From: Actinomadura_E scrupuli
Lineage (GTDB): Bacteria > Actinomycetota > Actinomycetes > Streptosporangiales > Streptosporangiaceae
Direction: 5' to 3'
NCBI RefSeq assembly: GCF_050971785.1
Contig: NZ_JBPCCU010000005.1
Coordinates: 62,001 to 126,000, forward strand
DNA length: 64,000 nt
Positions within the stretch are counted from its first letter, which is position 1. Each line of letters opens with the position of its first letter. The notes beneath the pieces are model-generated. The model ran no database searches, was not told the origin of the DNA, and saw only the letters and a program-made list of their open reading frames with translations. Both the position numbers and the translations under genes were made by a program. Below, one piece after another: positions 1 through 7,891 of this stretch.

Positions 1-522
1 GGCATCGCCGAGGACAAGGCGCTCGGCTGGATCCGGCAACTCCGGCTGCTGCCGCTGACGCCTTTGCAGGTGGTGACCGCGCGGACCCTGTGCGCCATGG
101 TGGTCGCGATCCCGCCGATCCTGGCGGTCTGCCTCGCCGGGGGGCTGGTCAACGGGGTCTCCCTGGGCATCGGCCGGTGGGCGGCCATCGGCGGGCTGCT
201 GTGGATCGGCATCGCCCCGATCGCGGTGCTGGGCCTGGGCATCGGGTACCTGCTCGACGCGCAGAAGGCCCAGGCCGCGGGCGCCGTCGGCTACATGGGG
301 CTGTCCCTGGTCGGCGGGCTGTGGTTCCCGCTCTCGGCCTTCCCGCACTGGCTGGCGTCGATCTCGCCGCTGACCCCCGTCAACCGGTACGGGGAGCTGG
401 GGTGGCGCAGCGCCGCCGGTGCCGTCCCGTCCCTGACCGGCGTGGCGATCCTGGCCGGCTGGTCCGCCGTCTTCACCGCGCTGGCGGTGTACGCCTACCG
501 GCGGTCCGCCGTCACGGCCTGA
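1..522 (+). CDS. ABC-2 type transporter permease, 3' part
   Basis: Only the last 173 codons lie in the window; the reading frame is open from base 1. The visible part is a hydrophobic membrane protein with about four transmembrane stretches and the C-terminal ABC-2 pattern of a helix (GYMGLSLVGGLWFPLSAFP), then a short re-entrant P-rich segment ending in SPLTPVNRYGEL, then a last helix and a basic tail. This is typical of the permease of a drug or lipid exporter, whose ATPase would lie upstream outside the window. The histidine kinase/response regulator pair follows after 54 bases on the same strand, so the exporter is probably regulated by it. Substrate unknown. Confidence 0.8.
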   Translation, partial: GIAEDKALGWIRQLRLLPLTPLQVVTARTLCAMVVAIPPILAVCLAGGLVNGVSLGIGRWAAIGGLLWIGIAPIAVLGLGIGYLLDAQKAQAAGAVGYMGLSLVGGLWFPLSAFPHWLASISPLTPVNRYGELGWRSAAGAVPSLTGVAILAGWSAVFTALAVYAYRRSAVTA

Positions 523-576
523 CGACGGCCGCGGGGCCGGCCGTATCGTTGAGCGTCGAGATCTCAGGGAGCCACT

Positions 577-1776
577 GTGCGAAGGAACCGGCGGGTCCCC
601 TCCGTCGACGTCGACCGGATGGACACCAGCGGCCCGGATCCCGGCCCGTTCTACTTCTGGCTGGTGCTCGCGGTGTGGCCGGCCCGTGACGTCATCGAGG
701 GCGGCAGCCGGCCGGTGTGGCTCGCCGCGGCCACCCTCGTCCTCGGTGCCGCCCTCTATCTCGTCGTGATCTGGGCGGCGTTCTCCGCGCGCGTGCGGCT
801 GCGTACCGCGGCCCTGCTGCTTGGGTTGCTGGTGGCCGTCGCGGTGGCGGCCGGCCTCGGGTTCGGTGGCCGGTGGATCACGCTGCTGCCGCTGACGGGC
901 GTCGCCTGCGGAAGCGTCATCGGCCACCACGGCACCCGGCGGGGTGAGCTGGCGCTGACGGGCGCGGTGCTCGGTCTCTCCGGCGTCGCCGCGCTGACCG
1001 CCTGGTCTGCCGGTCGCTCCGGTGGCGACGTCTTCAGCATCTGCTACGGGACCGGCACCGCCACCCTGGTCACTGGGATCATCCTGCGGTTGTTCGCCGT
1101 GGTCTCGGTGCTCAAGCAGACCCGGGACGAGCTGGCCCGTTCCGCCGTCGCCCAGGAGCGGCTGCGCTTCGCCCGGGACCTGCACGACCTGCTGGGGCAC
1201 ACGCTCTCGCTGGTGGTGGTGAAGGCGCAGGCCGTGCGGCGGCTGGCCGTCCGCGACCCGGCGCTGGCCGCCGAACAGGCCGCCGACATCGAGACCGTCG
1301 GCCGGCAGGCCCTCGCCGAGGTGCGCCAGGCGGTGACCGGTTACCGGGGCCGGGGCCTGACCGCCGAGCTGGACGCCGCCCGGATGGCGCTGTCCGACGC
1401 CGGCGTCTCGCCGGTCATCCATCAGGAGGGGCCGCCGCTGCCGCCGGAGGGGGACGCGCTGCTCGGCTGGGTGGTCCGAGAGGGCGTCACCAACGTGATC
1501 AGGCACAGCCGTGCCCGGACCTGCGAGATCGATGTACGCCACCGGGCCGGCACCGTCACCGTCGAGATAGGCGACGACGGCGCCGGTCTCCGCGAGGCTC
1601 GGCCCGGACGGCGCGGCGGGACCGGGCCACAGGCGGGCCACGGGCTGGACGGGCTCAGTGAACGGATGGTGGCCGCCGGCGGCACCCTGCAGGCGGCACC
1701 GCGCCGGGGCGGCGGCTTCCGCCTGCGCGCTAGCCTGCCCATCGAACAGGCCGCCGGGACCGCGACGAAGCCCTGA
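577..1776 (+). CDS. Sensor histidine kinase, DesK/NarL type
   Basis: Membrane sensor kinase of 399 residues. The first ~185 residues hold five or six hydrophobic helices without a large extracellular domain. These are followed by the HisKA_3 dimerisation helix ERLRFARDLHDLLGHTLS, in which His203 is the predicted phosphorylation site, and a HATPase_c domain with an N-box (EGVTNVIRHS) and G-boxes (DDGAG, GHGLDGLSER). The GTG start at 577 was chosen because it is the first in-frame start after the permease stop. The partner regulator begins 32 bases downstream. As in DesK-like kinases with intramembrane sensing, the signal may be a membrane or drug stress relieved by the upstream exporter; that is inference. 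Confidence 0.88.
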   Translation: MRRNRRVPSVDVDRMDTSGPDPGPFYFWLVLAVWPARDVIEGGSRPVWLAAATLVLGAALYLVVIWAAFSARVRLRTAALLLGLLVAVAVAAGLGFGGRWITLLPLTGVACGSVIGHHGTRRGELALTGAVLGLSGVAALTAWSAGRSGGDVFSICYGTGTATLVTGIILRLFAVVSVLKQTRDELARSAVAQERLRFARDLHDLLGHTLSLVVVKAQAVRRLAVRDPALAAEQAADIETVGRQALAEVRQAVTGYRGRGLTAELDAARMALSDAGVSPVIHQEGPPLPPEGDALLGWVVREGVTNVIRHSRARTCEIDVRHRAGTVTVEIGDDGAGLREARPGRRGGTGPQAGHGLDGLSERMVAAGGTLQAAPRRGGGFRLRASLPIEQAAGTATKP

Positions 1777-1808
1777 CCGCTCCTGGGCCGGTCGATGAGG
1801 GGAAGCGT

Positions 1809-2414
1809 GTGATCCGGATCTTGCTGGCCGAGGACCAGGGCATGATGCGCGGTGCCCTGGCGTTGCTGCTCGGCCTGGAAGACGACCTCGAGGTCGTCGG
1901 CCAGGTCGGGGCCGGCGACCGGGTGCTGGAGGAGGCGCTGGAGTCCCGCCCGGACGTCGCGCTGCTCGACATCGAGATGCCCGGCCGCAGCGGCCTCGAC
2001 GTGGCCGTGGATCTGCGCGATGCCCTCCCGTCCTGCAAGGTCCTGATCCTCACGACGTTCGGCCGTCCCGGGTACCTGCGCCGGGCCATGGAGGCCGGGG
2101 CCGGCGGCTTCCTGGTGAAGGACGGGCCGGTCGAGGAACTGGCCGCCGCGATCCGCCGGGTCGTCGCCGGGGAGCGGGTGGTCGATCCCGCGCTGGCCGC
2201 CGCCGCGCTCTCCACCGGACCCAACCCGCTGACCGACCGGGAGCGGGACGTGCTCTCGGCAGCCGCGGACGGCTCCACGGTCGCCGACATCGCGGGGCGC
2301 CTGCACCTGTCCGAGAGCACCGTGCGCAACTATCTGTCGGCGGCGATCCACAAGACCGGCTCCCGTAACCGGATCGAGGCGGTCCGGTTCGCCCGCCACA
2401 ACGGCTGGCTGTGA
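1809..2414 (+). CDS. Response regulator, NarL/DesR family
   Basis: Cytoplasmic transcription factor of 201 residues: receiver domain at about 1-120 with acidic pocket Glu8/Asp9, phospho-acceptor Asp54 (ALLDIEMPG) and Lys of LVKDG, then a LuxR-type helix-turn-helix at about 135-200 (LTDRERDVLSAAADG ... ESTVRNYLSAA). It starts at GTG 1809 behind a GGGGAAG ribosome site. It is a close paralogue of the regulator at 37075-37680 (same TVRNYLSAA recognition helix and the same GRPG insertion after the fourth strand) and less similar to the one at 25583-26239. Probable cognate partner of the adjacent kinase. Confidence 0.9.
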   Translation: MIRILLAEDQGMMRGALALLLGLEDDLEVVGQVGAGDRVLEEALESRPDVALLDIEMPGRSGLDVAVDLRDALPSCKVLILTTFGRPGYLRRAMEAGAGGFLVKDGPVEELAAAIRRVVAGERVVDPALAAAALSTGPNPLTDRERDVLSAAADGSTVADIAGRLHLSESTVRNYLSAAIHKTGSRNRIEAVRFARHNGWL

Positions 2415-2467
2415 ACCCGCCTCCCCGATCGCGTCGGCCGAGCCCGGCGTGCGGGCCCCGAGGCGGC

Positions 2468-3328
2468 TCAGACGGCGTGGAAGCGCAGACGCTGACCCGG
2501 GCACAGCTGGGCGGCGACCGGCAGATCGGCCGAGACCAGCACGGCGATCACCGGATAGCCGCCGGTGGTGGGATGGTCCGCCAGGAAGATGATGGGCAGC
2601 CCGTCCGGCGGGACCTGAAGGGCGCCGGCCGGCATGCCCTCGCTGGAGAGCTCGCCGTCACGGCCCCGGCCCAGCACCGGCCCTCGCAGCCGCACGCCGA
2701 CCCGGTTGCTGTGCGCCGTCACCTCGTACGGCTCGTGGGTGAGCCGGACGATCGCGTCCTCGGTGAACCAGTCGTCGCGCGGCCCCGGCATGACGCGCAG
2801 CGTCGGCTCGGCGGCCAGCGGCGGCACCGGCGCCACGTCGACGCTGATGTCGCGCAGCGACGCCACCACCTGTGCGGGGCCGACGGGCAGCAGGTCACCG
2901 GGGGAGAGGGCGGGCGGTCCCAGCCCCGACAGCAGGTCGGCCGAGCGGCTGCCCAGCACGGGCTCCACCGCGAGGCCGCCGCGGACCGCGAGATAGGTGC
3001 GGACACCGGCGACCGGGGTGCCGAACCCGACCGACGCGCCGGCCCGCACATGGCAGGGTGCGTTCATGCCGAGGGCCCGGCCGCCGGCGGTCACCGTCAG
3101 CGGGGCCCCGGTCACGGCGATCCAGGCCGGCTCGCGGAACCGTAGGCAGGCGCCCCCGAACGTCAGCTCCAGGCCGGCGGCGTCCTCGGGGTTGCCGACC
3201 AGCCGGTTGGCCAGCCGCAGGCTCGGGGCATCGGCCGCCCCCGAGTGCGGCACTCCCAGATGTGCGTAGCCGGGCCGGCCCAGATCCTGCACGGTGGCCA
3301 GCGGCCCCGGACCGACCACCTCGATCAT
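2468..3328 (-). CDS. pxpC: 5-oxoprolinase subunit C (biotin-dependent carboxyltransferase family)
   Basis: 286 residues of the KipA/AHS2 family: MIEVVGPGPLATVQDLGRPGYAHLGVPHSGAADAP is not quoted in full here but the N-terminal TVQDLGRPG, the PHSGAAD motif and the C-terminal HPTTGGYPVIAVL are the family signatures. With PxpA and PxpB it forms the prokaryotic ATP-dependent 5-oxoprolinase that opens 5-oxoproline (pyroglutamate) to glutamate. The ATG overlaps the pxpB stop by 4 nt (ATGA), so the two subunits are translationally coupled. It is the last gene of a four-gene operon on the minus strand and converges on the response regulator. Confidence 0.92.
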   Translation of the reverse strand: MIEVVGPGPLATVQDLGRPGYAHLGVPHSGAADAPSLRLANRLVGNPEDAAGLELTFGGACLRFREPAWIAVTGAPLTVTAGGRALGMNAPCHVRAGASVGFGTPVAGVRTYLAVRGGLAVEPVLGSRSADLLSGLGPPALSPGDLLPVGPAQVVASLRDISVDVAPVPPLAAEPTLRVMPGPRDDWFTEDAIVRLTHEPYEVTAHSNRVGVRLRGPVLGRGRDGELSSEGMPAGALQVPPDGLPIIFLADHPTTGGYPVIAVLVSADLPVAAQLCPGQRLRFHAV

Positions 3329-3987
3329 CGTGGCGCCCCTTCCCCAGGCTGGGAGGGTTCGACCGGCGGGCGCTGCGCCCGCCGAGGGCTGAAGCGGACC
3401 CGGGTGCCGGGCTGGAGCACCGATGGCGGATCGCGATGGACGTCCCAGAGCGTGAAGTCGGTCCTGCCCAGCAGCCGCCAGCCGCCGGGCGAGGCGGCGG
3501 GGTAGACCGCGGCGTAGGGTCCCGCGATCGCGACGGACCCGGCCGGCACCGCCGTGCGCGGGGTCTCCAGGCGGGGCAGGTGCAGCGCGGGATCGAGCCC
3601 GGTGAGGTAGGCGAAACCAGGAGCGAACCCCAGGTAGGCCACGGTGTACGACGCCGCCGCGTGACGTGCGATCAGCTCGTCGCGGGAGAACCCGGTCAGC
3701 GACGCCACGTCGTCGAGATCGTCGCCGTCGTAGTCCACCGGGATGGTGACCGGCGCCGTCTCCGCGGTGGCGGACTCCGGCAGCGGCAGCGCGGGCAGCG
3801 CGGCGGCCAGCCGGTCGAGATCACAGCGGCCGGGCTCGGTCAGCACCAGCACGGTGCTCGCCCCGGGCACCACGTCCACCACGCCGGGGATCCGGGCCGC
3901 TCGCACGGCGGCCTGCAACCGGTGCGCCGCCGCCTGGTCCTCGGTCTCCACCAGCACCGCCGCGTCACCGGCCCGGCGTACCCTCAC
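3325..3987 (-). CDS. pxpB: 5-oxoprolinase subunit B
   Basis: KipI/AHS1-family subunit of 5-oxoprolinase, 220 residues with the GTG start at 3987. That start was preferred over an ATG at 4059 because a GGGAGG ribosome site lies 9 nt upstream, the ATG would overlap pxpA, and the family begins with VRVRRAGDAAVLVE. Signatures: the DYDGDDLDDVA segment, LGFAPGFAYLTGLDP, and the C-terminal GGWRLLGRTDFTLWD motif. It pairs with PxpC to form the ATP-dependent part of the enzyme while PxpA is the LamB/YcsF component. The last four bases are shared with pxpC. Confidence 0.9.
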   Translation of the reverse strand: MRVRRAGDAAVLVETEDQAAAHRLQAAVRAARIPGVVDVVPGASTVLVLTEPGRCDLDRLAAALPALPLPESATAETAPVTIPVDYDGDDLDDVASLTGFSRDELIARHAAASYTVAYLGFAPGFAYLTGLDPALHLPRLETPRTAVPAGSVAIAGPYAAVYPAASPGGWRLLGRTDFTLWDVHRDPPSVLQPGTRVRFSPRRAQRPPVEPSQPGEGAPR

Positions 3988-4024
3988 GGCGTCCACCTCC
4001 CGGGCCCGGGGCGGGTACGGCGGT

Positions 4025-4780
4025 TCATGGCGCGAAGGGGCCGAGGGCGATCCCGGCATCGGTCAGGGCGGTGCGGACGGCGTGCGCGATCTCCACCGCC
4101 CCCGGAGTGTCGCCGTGCACGCAGATCGAACGGGCCCGCAACGTCACGGGGGTGCCGTCGATGGCGAGGACGACCCCGTCCACGGCCATCCGGACCGCCC
4201 GGGCCGCCACCTCGACCGGGTCATGGATCACCGCGCCCGGCTCGCGCCGTGACACCAGCGTCCCGGCCGGCGTGTAGGCACGGTCGGCATAGCACTCGGC
4301 CACGACGGTGAGGTCCTCGGCGGCCTCGTACACCGCGGAGCCGGGGAGGGTCAGGACCGGCAGCGCCGGGTCGTAGGCGCGCACGGCGGCGGTGACGGCC
4401 GCCGCCTGGGCCGGGTCGCGGACGATGCGGTTGTACAGCGCGCCGTGCGGCTTCACATAGCCCACCCGCCCGCCACAGACCCGGGCGATGCCGTCGAGGG
4501 CGGCCAGCTGGTACAGCACCTCGGCCGTGAGCTCCTCCGGTGCCACGTCCATCTCCCGGCGGCCGAACCCGGCCAGGTCCCGGTAGGACACCTGCGCCCC
4601 GATCGACACGCCCCGCGCCACCGCCGCCTCGCAGGTACGCCGCATGATCAGCGGATCGCCGGCGTGGAACCCGCAGGCCACGTTGGCGCTCGTCACCACG
4701 GCGAGCAGCGCCGCGTCGTCGCCGAGCGACCAGGCACCGAACCCCTCACCGAGGTCGGCGTTGATGTCGATCACGTCCAT
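4025..4780 (-). CDS. pxpA: 5-oxoprolinase subunit A (LamB/YcsF family)
   Basis: 251 residues starting MDVIDINADLGEGFG, the diagnostic opening of LamB/YcsF proteins, followed by SANVACGFHAGDP with metal-ligating His and the KPHGALYN motif. It is the catalytic 5-oxoproline-binding component of the PxpABC complex. The ATG at 4780 is fixed by the family N-terminus; the frame is open further upstream but would run into the preceding gene. The gene sits between the DUF1445 hydro-lyase and pxpB in a compact operon, an arrangement seen in many bacteria for pyroglutamate recycling. Confidence 0.94.
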   Translation of the reverse strand: MDVIDINADLGEGFGAWSLGDDAALLAVVTSANVACGFHAGDPLIMRRTCEAAVARGVSIGAQVSYRDLAGFGRREMDVAPEELTAEVLYQLAALDGIARVCGGRVGYVKPHGALYNRIVRDPAQAAAVTAAVRAYDPALPVLTLPGSAVYEAAEDLTVVAECYADRAYTPAGTLVSRREPGAVIHDPVEVAARAVRMAVDGVVLAIDGTPVTLRARSICVHGDTPGAVEIAHAVRTALTDAGIALGPFAP

Positions 4781-4794
4781 GACTCCACCCTGGC

Positions 4795-5589
4795 TCACCC
4801 TGCCGCCAGATCGGCGTGATCGGTGATGAACATCCGGCCCGGGGCGTGCGTGACGGCGTAGGGCACCTTGCCGGCCATGATCGCGGCCTGCGGGGTGACC
4901 CCGCACGCCCAGAAGACCGGTACGTCCCCCTCTTCCAACACCACCGGATCACCGAAGTCCGGCCGGGAGAGATCGCTGATCCCCAGTCCGGCGGGGTCTC
5001 CGACGTGCACCGGAGGGCCGTGCATCACCGGATACCGGGCGCTCACCTCGACGGCGGTGTCCACCAGCGCGGCGGGCACCGGCCGCATCGAGACCACCAG
5101 CGGACCGGCGAAGACTCCCGCGGGCCTGCACAGGCGGTCGGTGCGGTACATCGGCACGTTGCGGCCCTGTTCGACGTGCCGGATCGGCACTCCGGACGCG
5201 GCCAGCGCCGCCTCGAAGCTGAAACTGCAGCCGATGAGGAACGCCACCAGATCGTCCCGCCAGTGGTCGGTGGCGTCGGGCACCTCGGCGACCATGACCC
5301 CGTCGCTGTAGATTCGGTACGCGGGCAGATCGGTGCGCAGATCGGCCGTGCCGGCGAGCTCACCCGGGTGCGGGTCCCCCGGGTCGGTCACCGTCAGGAT
5401 CGGGCACGCGTGGGGATTGCGGTAGGCGAACAGGAGGGCGTCGAAGGCGAGTTCACGCGGGACGGCGAGCAGGTTGGCCTGCGCGTACCCGCGGCACCAT
5501 CCACTGGTGGTGACCGGCTGGGCGCCGGTACGGAAGAGCGCGCGAGCCTGGCTGGGGGTGAGGACGGCGGGCTGCTCGGGGAAGCTCAT
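4795..5589 (-). CDS. Putative hydro-lyase, DUF1445 family
   Basis: 264 residues beginning MSFPEQPAVLTPSQARALF. Family features seen are TTSGWCRGYAQANLLAVP, PACP-like NPHACPILTVTD, SFEAALAASGVPIRHVEQG, and the C-terminal VPVFWACGVTPQAAIMAG and ITHAPG-like segment (VTHAPGRMFITD). DUF1445 proteins are related to D-glutamate cyclase, which makes 5-oxo-D-proline from D-glutamate. Its place directly upstream of pxpABC (14-base gap) suggests that it feeds or processes the substrate of the 5-oxoprolinase; the exact reaction is inferred. ATG 5589 was preferred to a start six codons upstream. Confidence 0.87.
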   Translation of the reverse strand: MSFPEQPAVLTPSQARALFRTGAQPVTTSGWCRGYAQANLLAVPRELAFDALLFAYRNPHACPILTVTDPGDPHPGELAGTADLRTDLPAYRIYSDGVMVAEVPDATDHWRDDLVAFLIGCSFSFEAALAASGVPIRHVEQGRNVPMYRTDRLCRPAGVFAGPLVVSMRPVPAALVDTAVEVSARYPVMHGPPVHVGDPAGLGISDLSRPDFGDPVVLEEGDVPVFWACGVTPQAAIMAGKVPYAVTHAPGRMFITDHADLAAG

Positions 5590-5617
5590 ACCAGGCAGCA
5601 TTCCCACTCGGCCGCGC

Positions 5618-5983
5618 TCAGATCAGATCCTCCTGTACGTCCTGCAGTTCGCTGCGGGGCGCCCACGTCTGGTAGACGCCGCGGTCGAACATGTCCAGGC
5701 CGAGCGCCTCCGCGACGGGCGCCTGGCCACCGGTGTACTCCACCCGCACCCACTCCTCGTGCTCGCCCAGCACCTGGAACGGATGGCCGTGCCAGGTGCA
5801 CCGGGTCTTCACGTAGGCGAAGTGGTCGATCTCCCGGGGAGCCACCACCCGGACGTACCTGCCGGGGGCCGCCTCCAGGAACCCGTCCTCGGGGTCGCCG
5901 ACGTACAGCCGGATCTGGTCGCCGTCCGGGCTGGCCTCGTACTCCCTGCCGCGCCAGCCGGCGTAGAACCCGTCGCGCATCAT
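5618..5983 (-). CDS. Small acidic protein coupled to TY-Chap/SseB gene; possible immunity or partner protein
   Basis: 121 residues, MMRDGFYAGWRGREYEASP, with several conserved-looking aromatic and acidic patches (GQIRLY-like DGDQIRLYVGD, HFAYVKTRCTWHG, HEEWVRVEYTGG, YQTWAPRSEL). No signal peptide or membrane helix. Its ATG overlaps the stop of the 618-residue gene by the ATGA arrangement, so the two are translationally coupled and probably act together. I do not recognise a named family. Size, acidity and placement directly behind a protein with a unique C-terminal domain are what one sees for immunity proteins of polymorphic toxins, but this is inference only. Confidence 0.75.
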   Translation of the reverse strand: MMRDGFYAGWRGREYEASPDGDQIRLYVGDPEDGFLEAAPGRYVRVVAPREIDHFAYVKTRCTWHGHPFQVLGEHEEWVRVEYTGGQAPVAEALGLDMFDRGVYQTWAPRSELQDVQEDLI

Positions 5984-7839
5984 CACCCCTGCACCTTGAT
6001 CCACCGGCGGTGGTCGGTATCGAAGTAGGCCACGAAGGCCGGGGGGCCGGAGCGGCCGATGCGGTACATCTCCGCGCCGTGCGGCAACCGCTGGCTGTCG
6101 ATCTTGAACTCGGCGATCGCCTCGCTGTCGCCGGGGGCGTAGCCCGTGCCCAGGAAGGGCGGCTTCTCGATGACCCAGCCGTCGGGGACCCTCCGCATGG
6201 CCGCCTCGTCCTGCCCGCCGTAGGGCGCGCGGTAGAGCGAGCCCTTGACGACCGGCCAGCGGATCACGTGCACTTCCTCGTCCTGGTCGGAGAACGGTGA
6301 GCCCTCGTAGGTCAGGCCGAGACCGCGCACCAGCTGTTCGGGGGTCTCGAGCCGCCCGACGTCCTGGATACGGTGCACATATCCGGCCACCTGGTCGTAG
6401 GCGTTCTCCAGGTAGTGGCTCACGTGCTGGTGGGGCACGACTTTCTGCATGATCGTCGGACCGGTCTTCCGGGGCGCCGGTGCGTCCTGCGGGCCTGGTT
6501 CGGGTTCGGGCACCGGCTCCTGCCGGGGCGCGGCCGTGGCCGTGGCAGCGGGCCGGGCCGGGGCGGCGGTGGCCGGCGGCGGGTCACCGGCCGCGCGTTC
6601 CTCCTCGGCCAGCCGGTTGATGGTGTCGGAGTCGATGTAGGCCGCCGTCGGCAGCCCGGCGTTGACCGCCAGCCGCCACTCCGGCTTGGGCCAGTTCCGG
6701 GCCAGCTCCGCGAACGTCGTGCGGCGGTGGAAACCGGCCTGCCCGCGCAGGGACTGTTCCATGGCGCCGCGTGAGGTGAACGCCAGGACGTAGGTGCCGT
6801 CGTCGAAGTTGGCCGTGGCGAACCGCTCGGCCGTCGGGTCGCCGGTCGAGGGCATCACCAGGTCGGCGAGCAGCAGCAGCTGGAAATAGGAGCGCTGGTC
6901 GCCCTTCTCCCGGGCGCCGGCCAGCAGGGACTCCAGCTCGGCCTCCGGCGGTGCGGTGGCCCGTGCCGCGGCGGCGGGCTCGTGGGCGGGCTCGGGAGCG
7001 GGTGCCACGGCGGGTTCGGGAGCGGGTTGGGGAGCGAGCGGCCGGGGGCGGGCGGGCCGCGGCGGGGCGCTCGGCGGGAGCGGAGCCCCGGGGGCCGGGA
7101 CGGAGGCGGTCGCGACCGAGGCCGCCTCGGCCGGGAAGGCCCCGAGCGAGGCCGCCGGGGGAGAGGCCGCCGCGGGAGAGGCCGCCGCCGGAGAGCGGCT
7201 CGGCAGGGCGGGACCCGGACCGGCGAAACCCGCATCGGCAGGACCCGCGGCCGCGGGGGTCGGCACAGGAGGGACCACGCCGGACGAGGCCGCGACGGAG
7301 GGGGCCGGACCCGGCGGGCCGGCGACGGGGGAGTCCGTGCCGGGCATCCGGCCGGTACGGGAGGCGTATCCGGTCTCGGCGGGCCGCAGCCCGAAGTAGG
7401 GCAGCTCGATCGGGCCGTTGTCGGGGCCGTTCTGGTTGGCGTGGTACTCCAGGTCGAACGGCGTGCGCACGCGGAAGACCTCGTTCAGCGCGGTCGCCAT
7501 CGCGCCGGCCAGCCGGCCGACGGCGATCGCCTCGTCGGGCGTGAAGTCGTCGAACTCGGCGGGCAGCCGGACCTGCTGCCACCAGTTGAGGTGGCCGTCC
7601 TGCCCCGGCGGATGCCAGCCGATCTCGGTCAGCCGCTCCTCCTGCTCCGGCCCGAGCCGCATCGGCAGCGGCAGGAACTCGTTGCTCACCACCTCGGCCG
7701 ACAACCCGTCGGAGTTGCGCATGGCCTGTACGTACGGGAAGCCACCGGGCATCTGCACGACAAGGAACGCGCTGTCCGGGAGGTGCGTCAACTCACGGGC
7801 CAGCCGCTGTACGAACTCGTTCCACTCCACTCGGCTCAA
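5983..7839 (-). CDS. TY-Chap / SseB domain protein with unique C-terminal domain
   Basis: 618 residues in four parts. Residues 1-155 resemble the N-terminal TY-Chap (YbjN/CesT-like chaperone) fold: VEWNEFVQRLARELTHL, VQAMRN, EVVSNEFL, GWHPPG. Residues 160-298 are a Pro/Ala-rich low-complexity linker. Residues 299-415 are an SseB-like domain (LESLLAGAREKGDQRSYFQ, VMPSTG, FTSRGAMEQ, WRLAVNAGLP). After a second Pro-rich linker, residues 460-618 form an unrecognised globular domain (SLYRAPYGGQDE, FLGTGYAPGDSEAIAEF, RLPHGAEMYRIG). No signal peptide. It is the longer paralogue of the gene at 7892-9025 and is coupled to the small gene downstream. A role as effector with a carried chaperone module is possible but unproven. 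Confidence 0.8.
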   Translation of the reverse strand: MSRVEWNEFVQRLARELTHLPDSAFLVVQMPGGFPYVQAMRNSDGLSAEVVSNEFLPLPMRLGPEQEERLTEIGWHPPGQDGHLNWWQQVRLPAEFDDFTPDEAIAVGRLAGAMATALNEVFRVRTPFDLEYHANQNGPDNGPIELPYFGLRPAETGYASRTGRMPGTDSPVAGPPGPAPSVAASSGVVPPVPTPAAAGPADAGFAGPGPALPSRSPAAASPAAASPPAASLGAFPAEAASVATASVPAPGAPLPPSAPPRPARPRPLAPQPAPEPAVAPAPEPAHEPAAAARATAPPEAELESLLAGAREKGDQRSYFQLLLLADLVMPSTGDPTAERFATANFDDGTYVLAFTSRGAMEQSLRGQAGFHRRTTFAELARNWPKPEWRLAVNAGLPTAAYIDSDTINRLAEEERAAGDPPPATAAPARPAATATAAPRQEPVPEPEPGPQDAPAPRKTGPTIMQKVVPHQHVSHYLENAYDQVAGYVHRIQDVGRLETPEQLVRGLGLTYEGSPFSDQDEEVHVIRWPVVKGSLYRAPYGGQDEAAMRRVPDGWVIEKPPFLGTGYAPGDSEAIAEFKIDSQRLPHGAEMYRIGRSGPPAFVAYFDTDHRRWIKVQG

Positions 7840-7891
7840 TCCTCGCTCGACCGCCTACCCCCGGAACACCGTGAACGTCAGAGGGTAGCGG

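Noticed and set aside
2417..2466. CCGCCTC/GAGGCGG arms between the regulator and pxpC as a terminator
   Set aside because: Only 7-bp arms with a 36-nt loop; too weak to call.
5983..7839. TNT-type NAD-glycohydrolase toxin at the C-terminus
   Set aside because: The conserved TNT end (a WFGQPGGG-like block) is not present. An ADP-ribosyltransferase-like R-S-E pattern was also considered but the expected STS and ExE motifs are not there.
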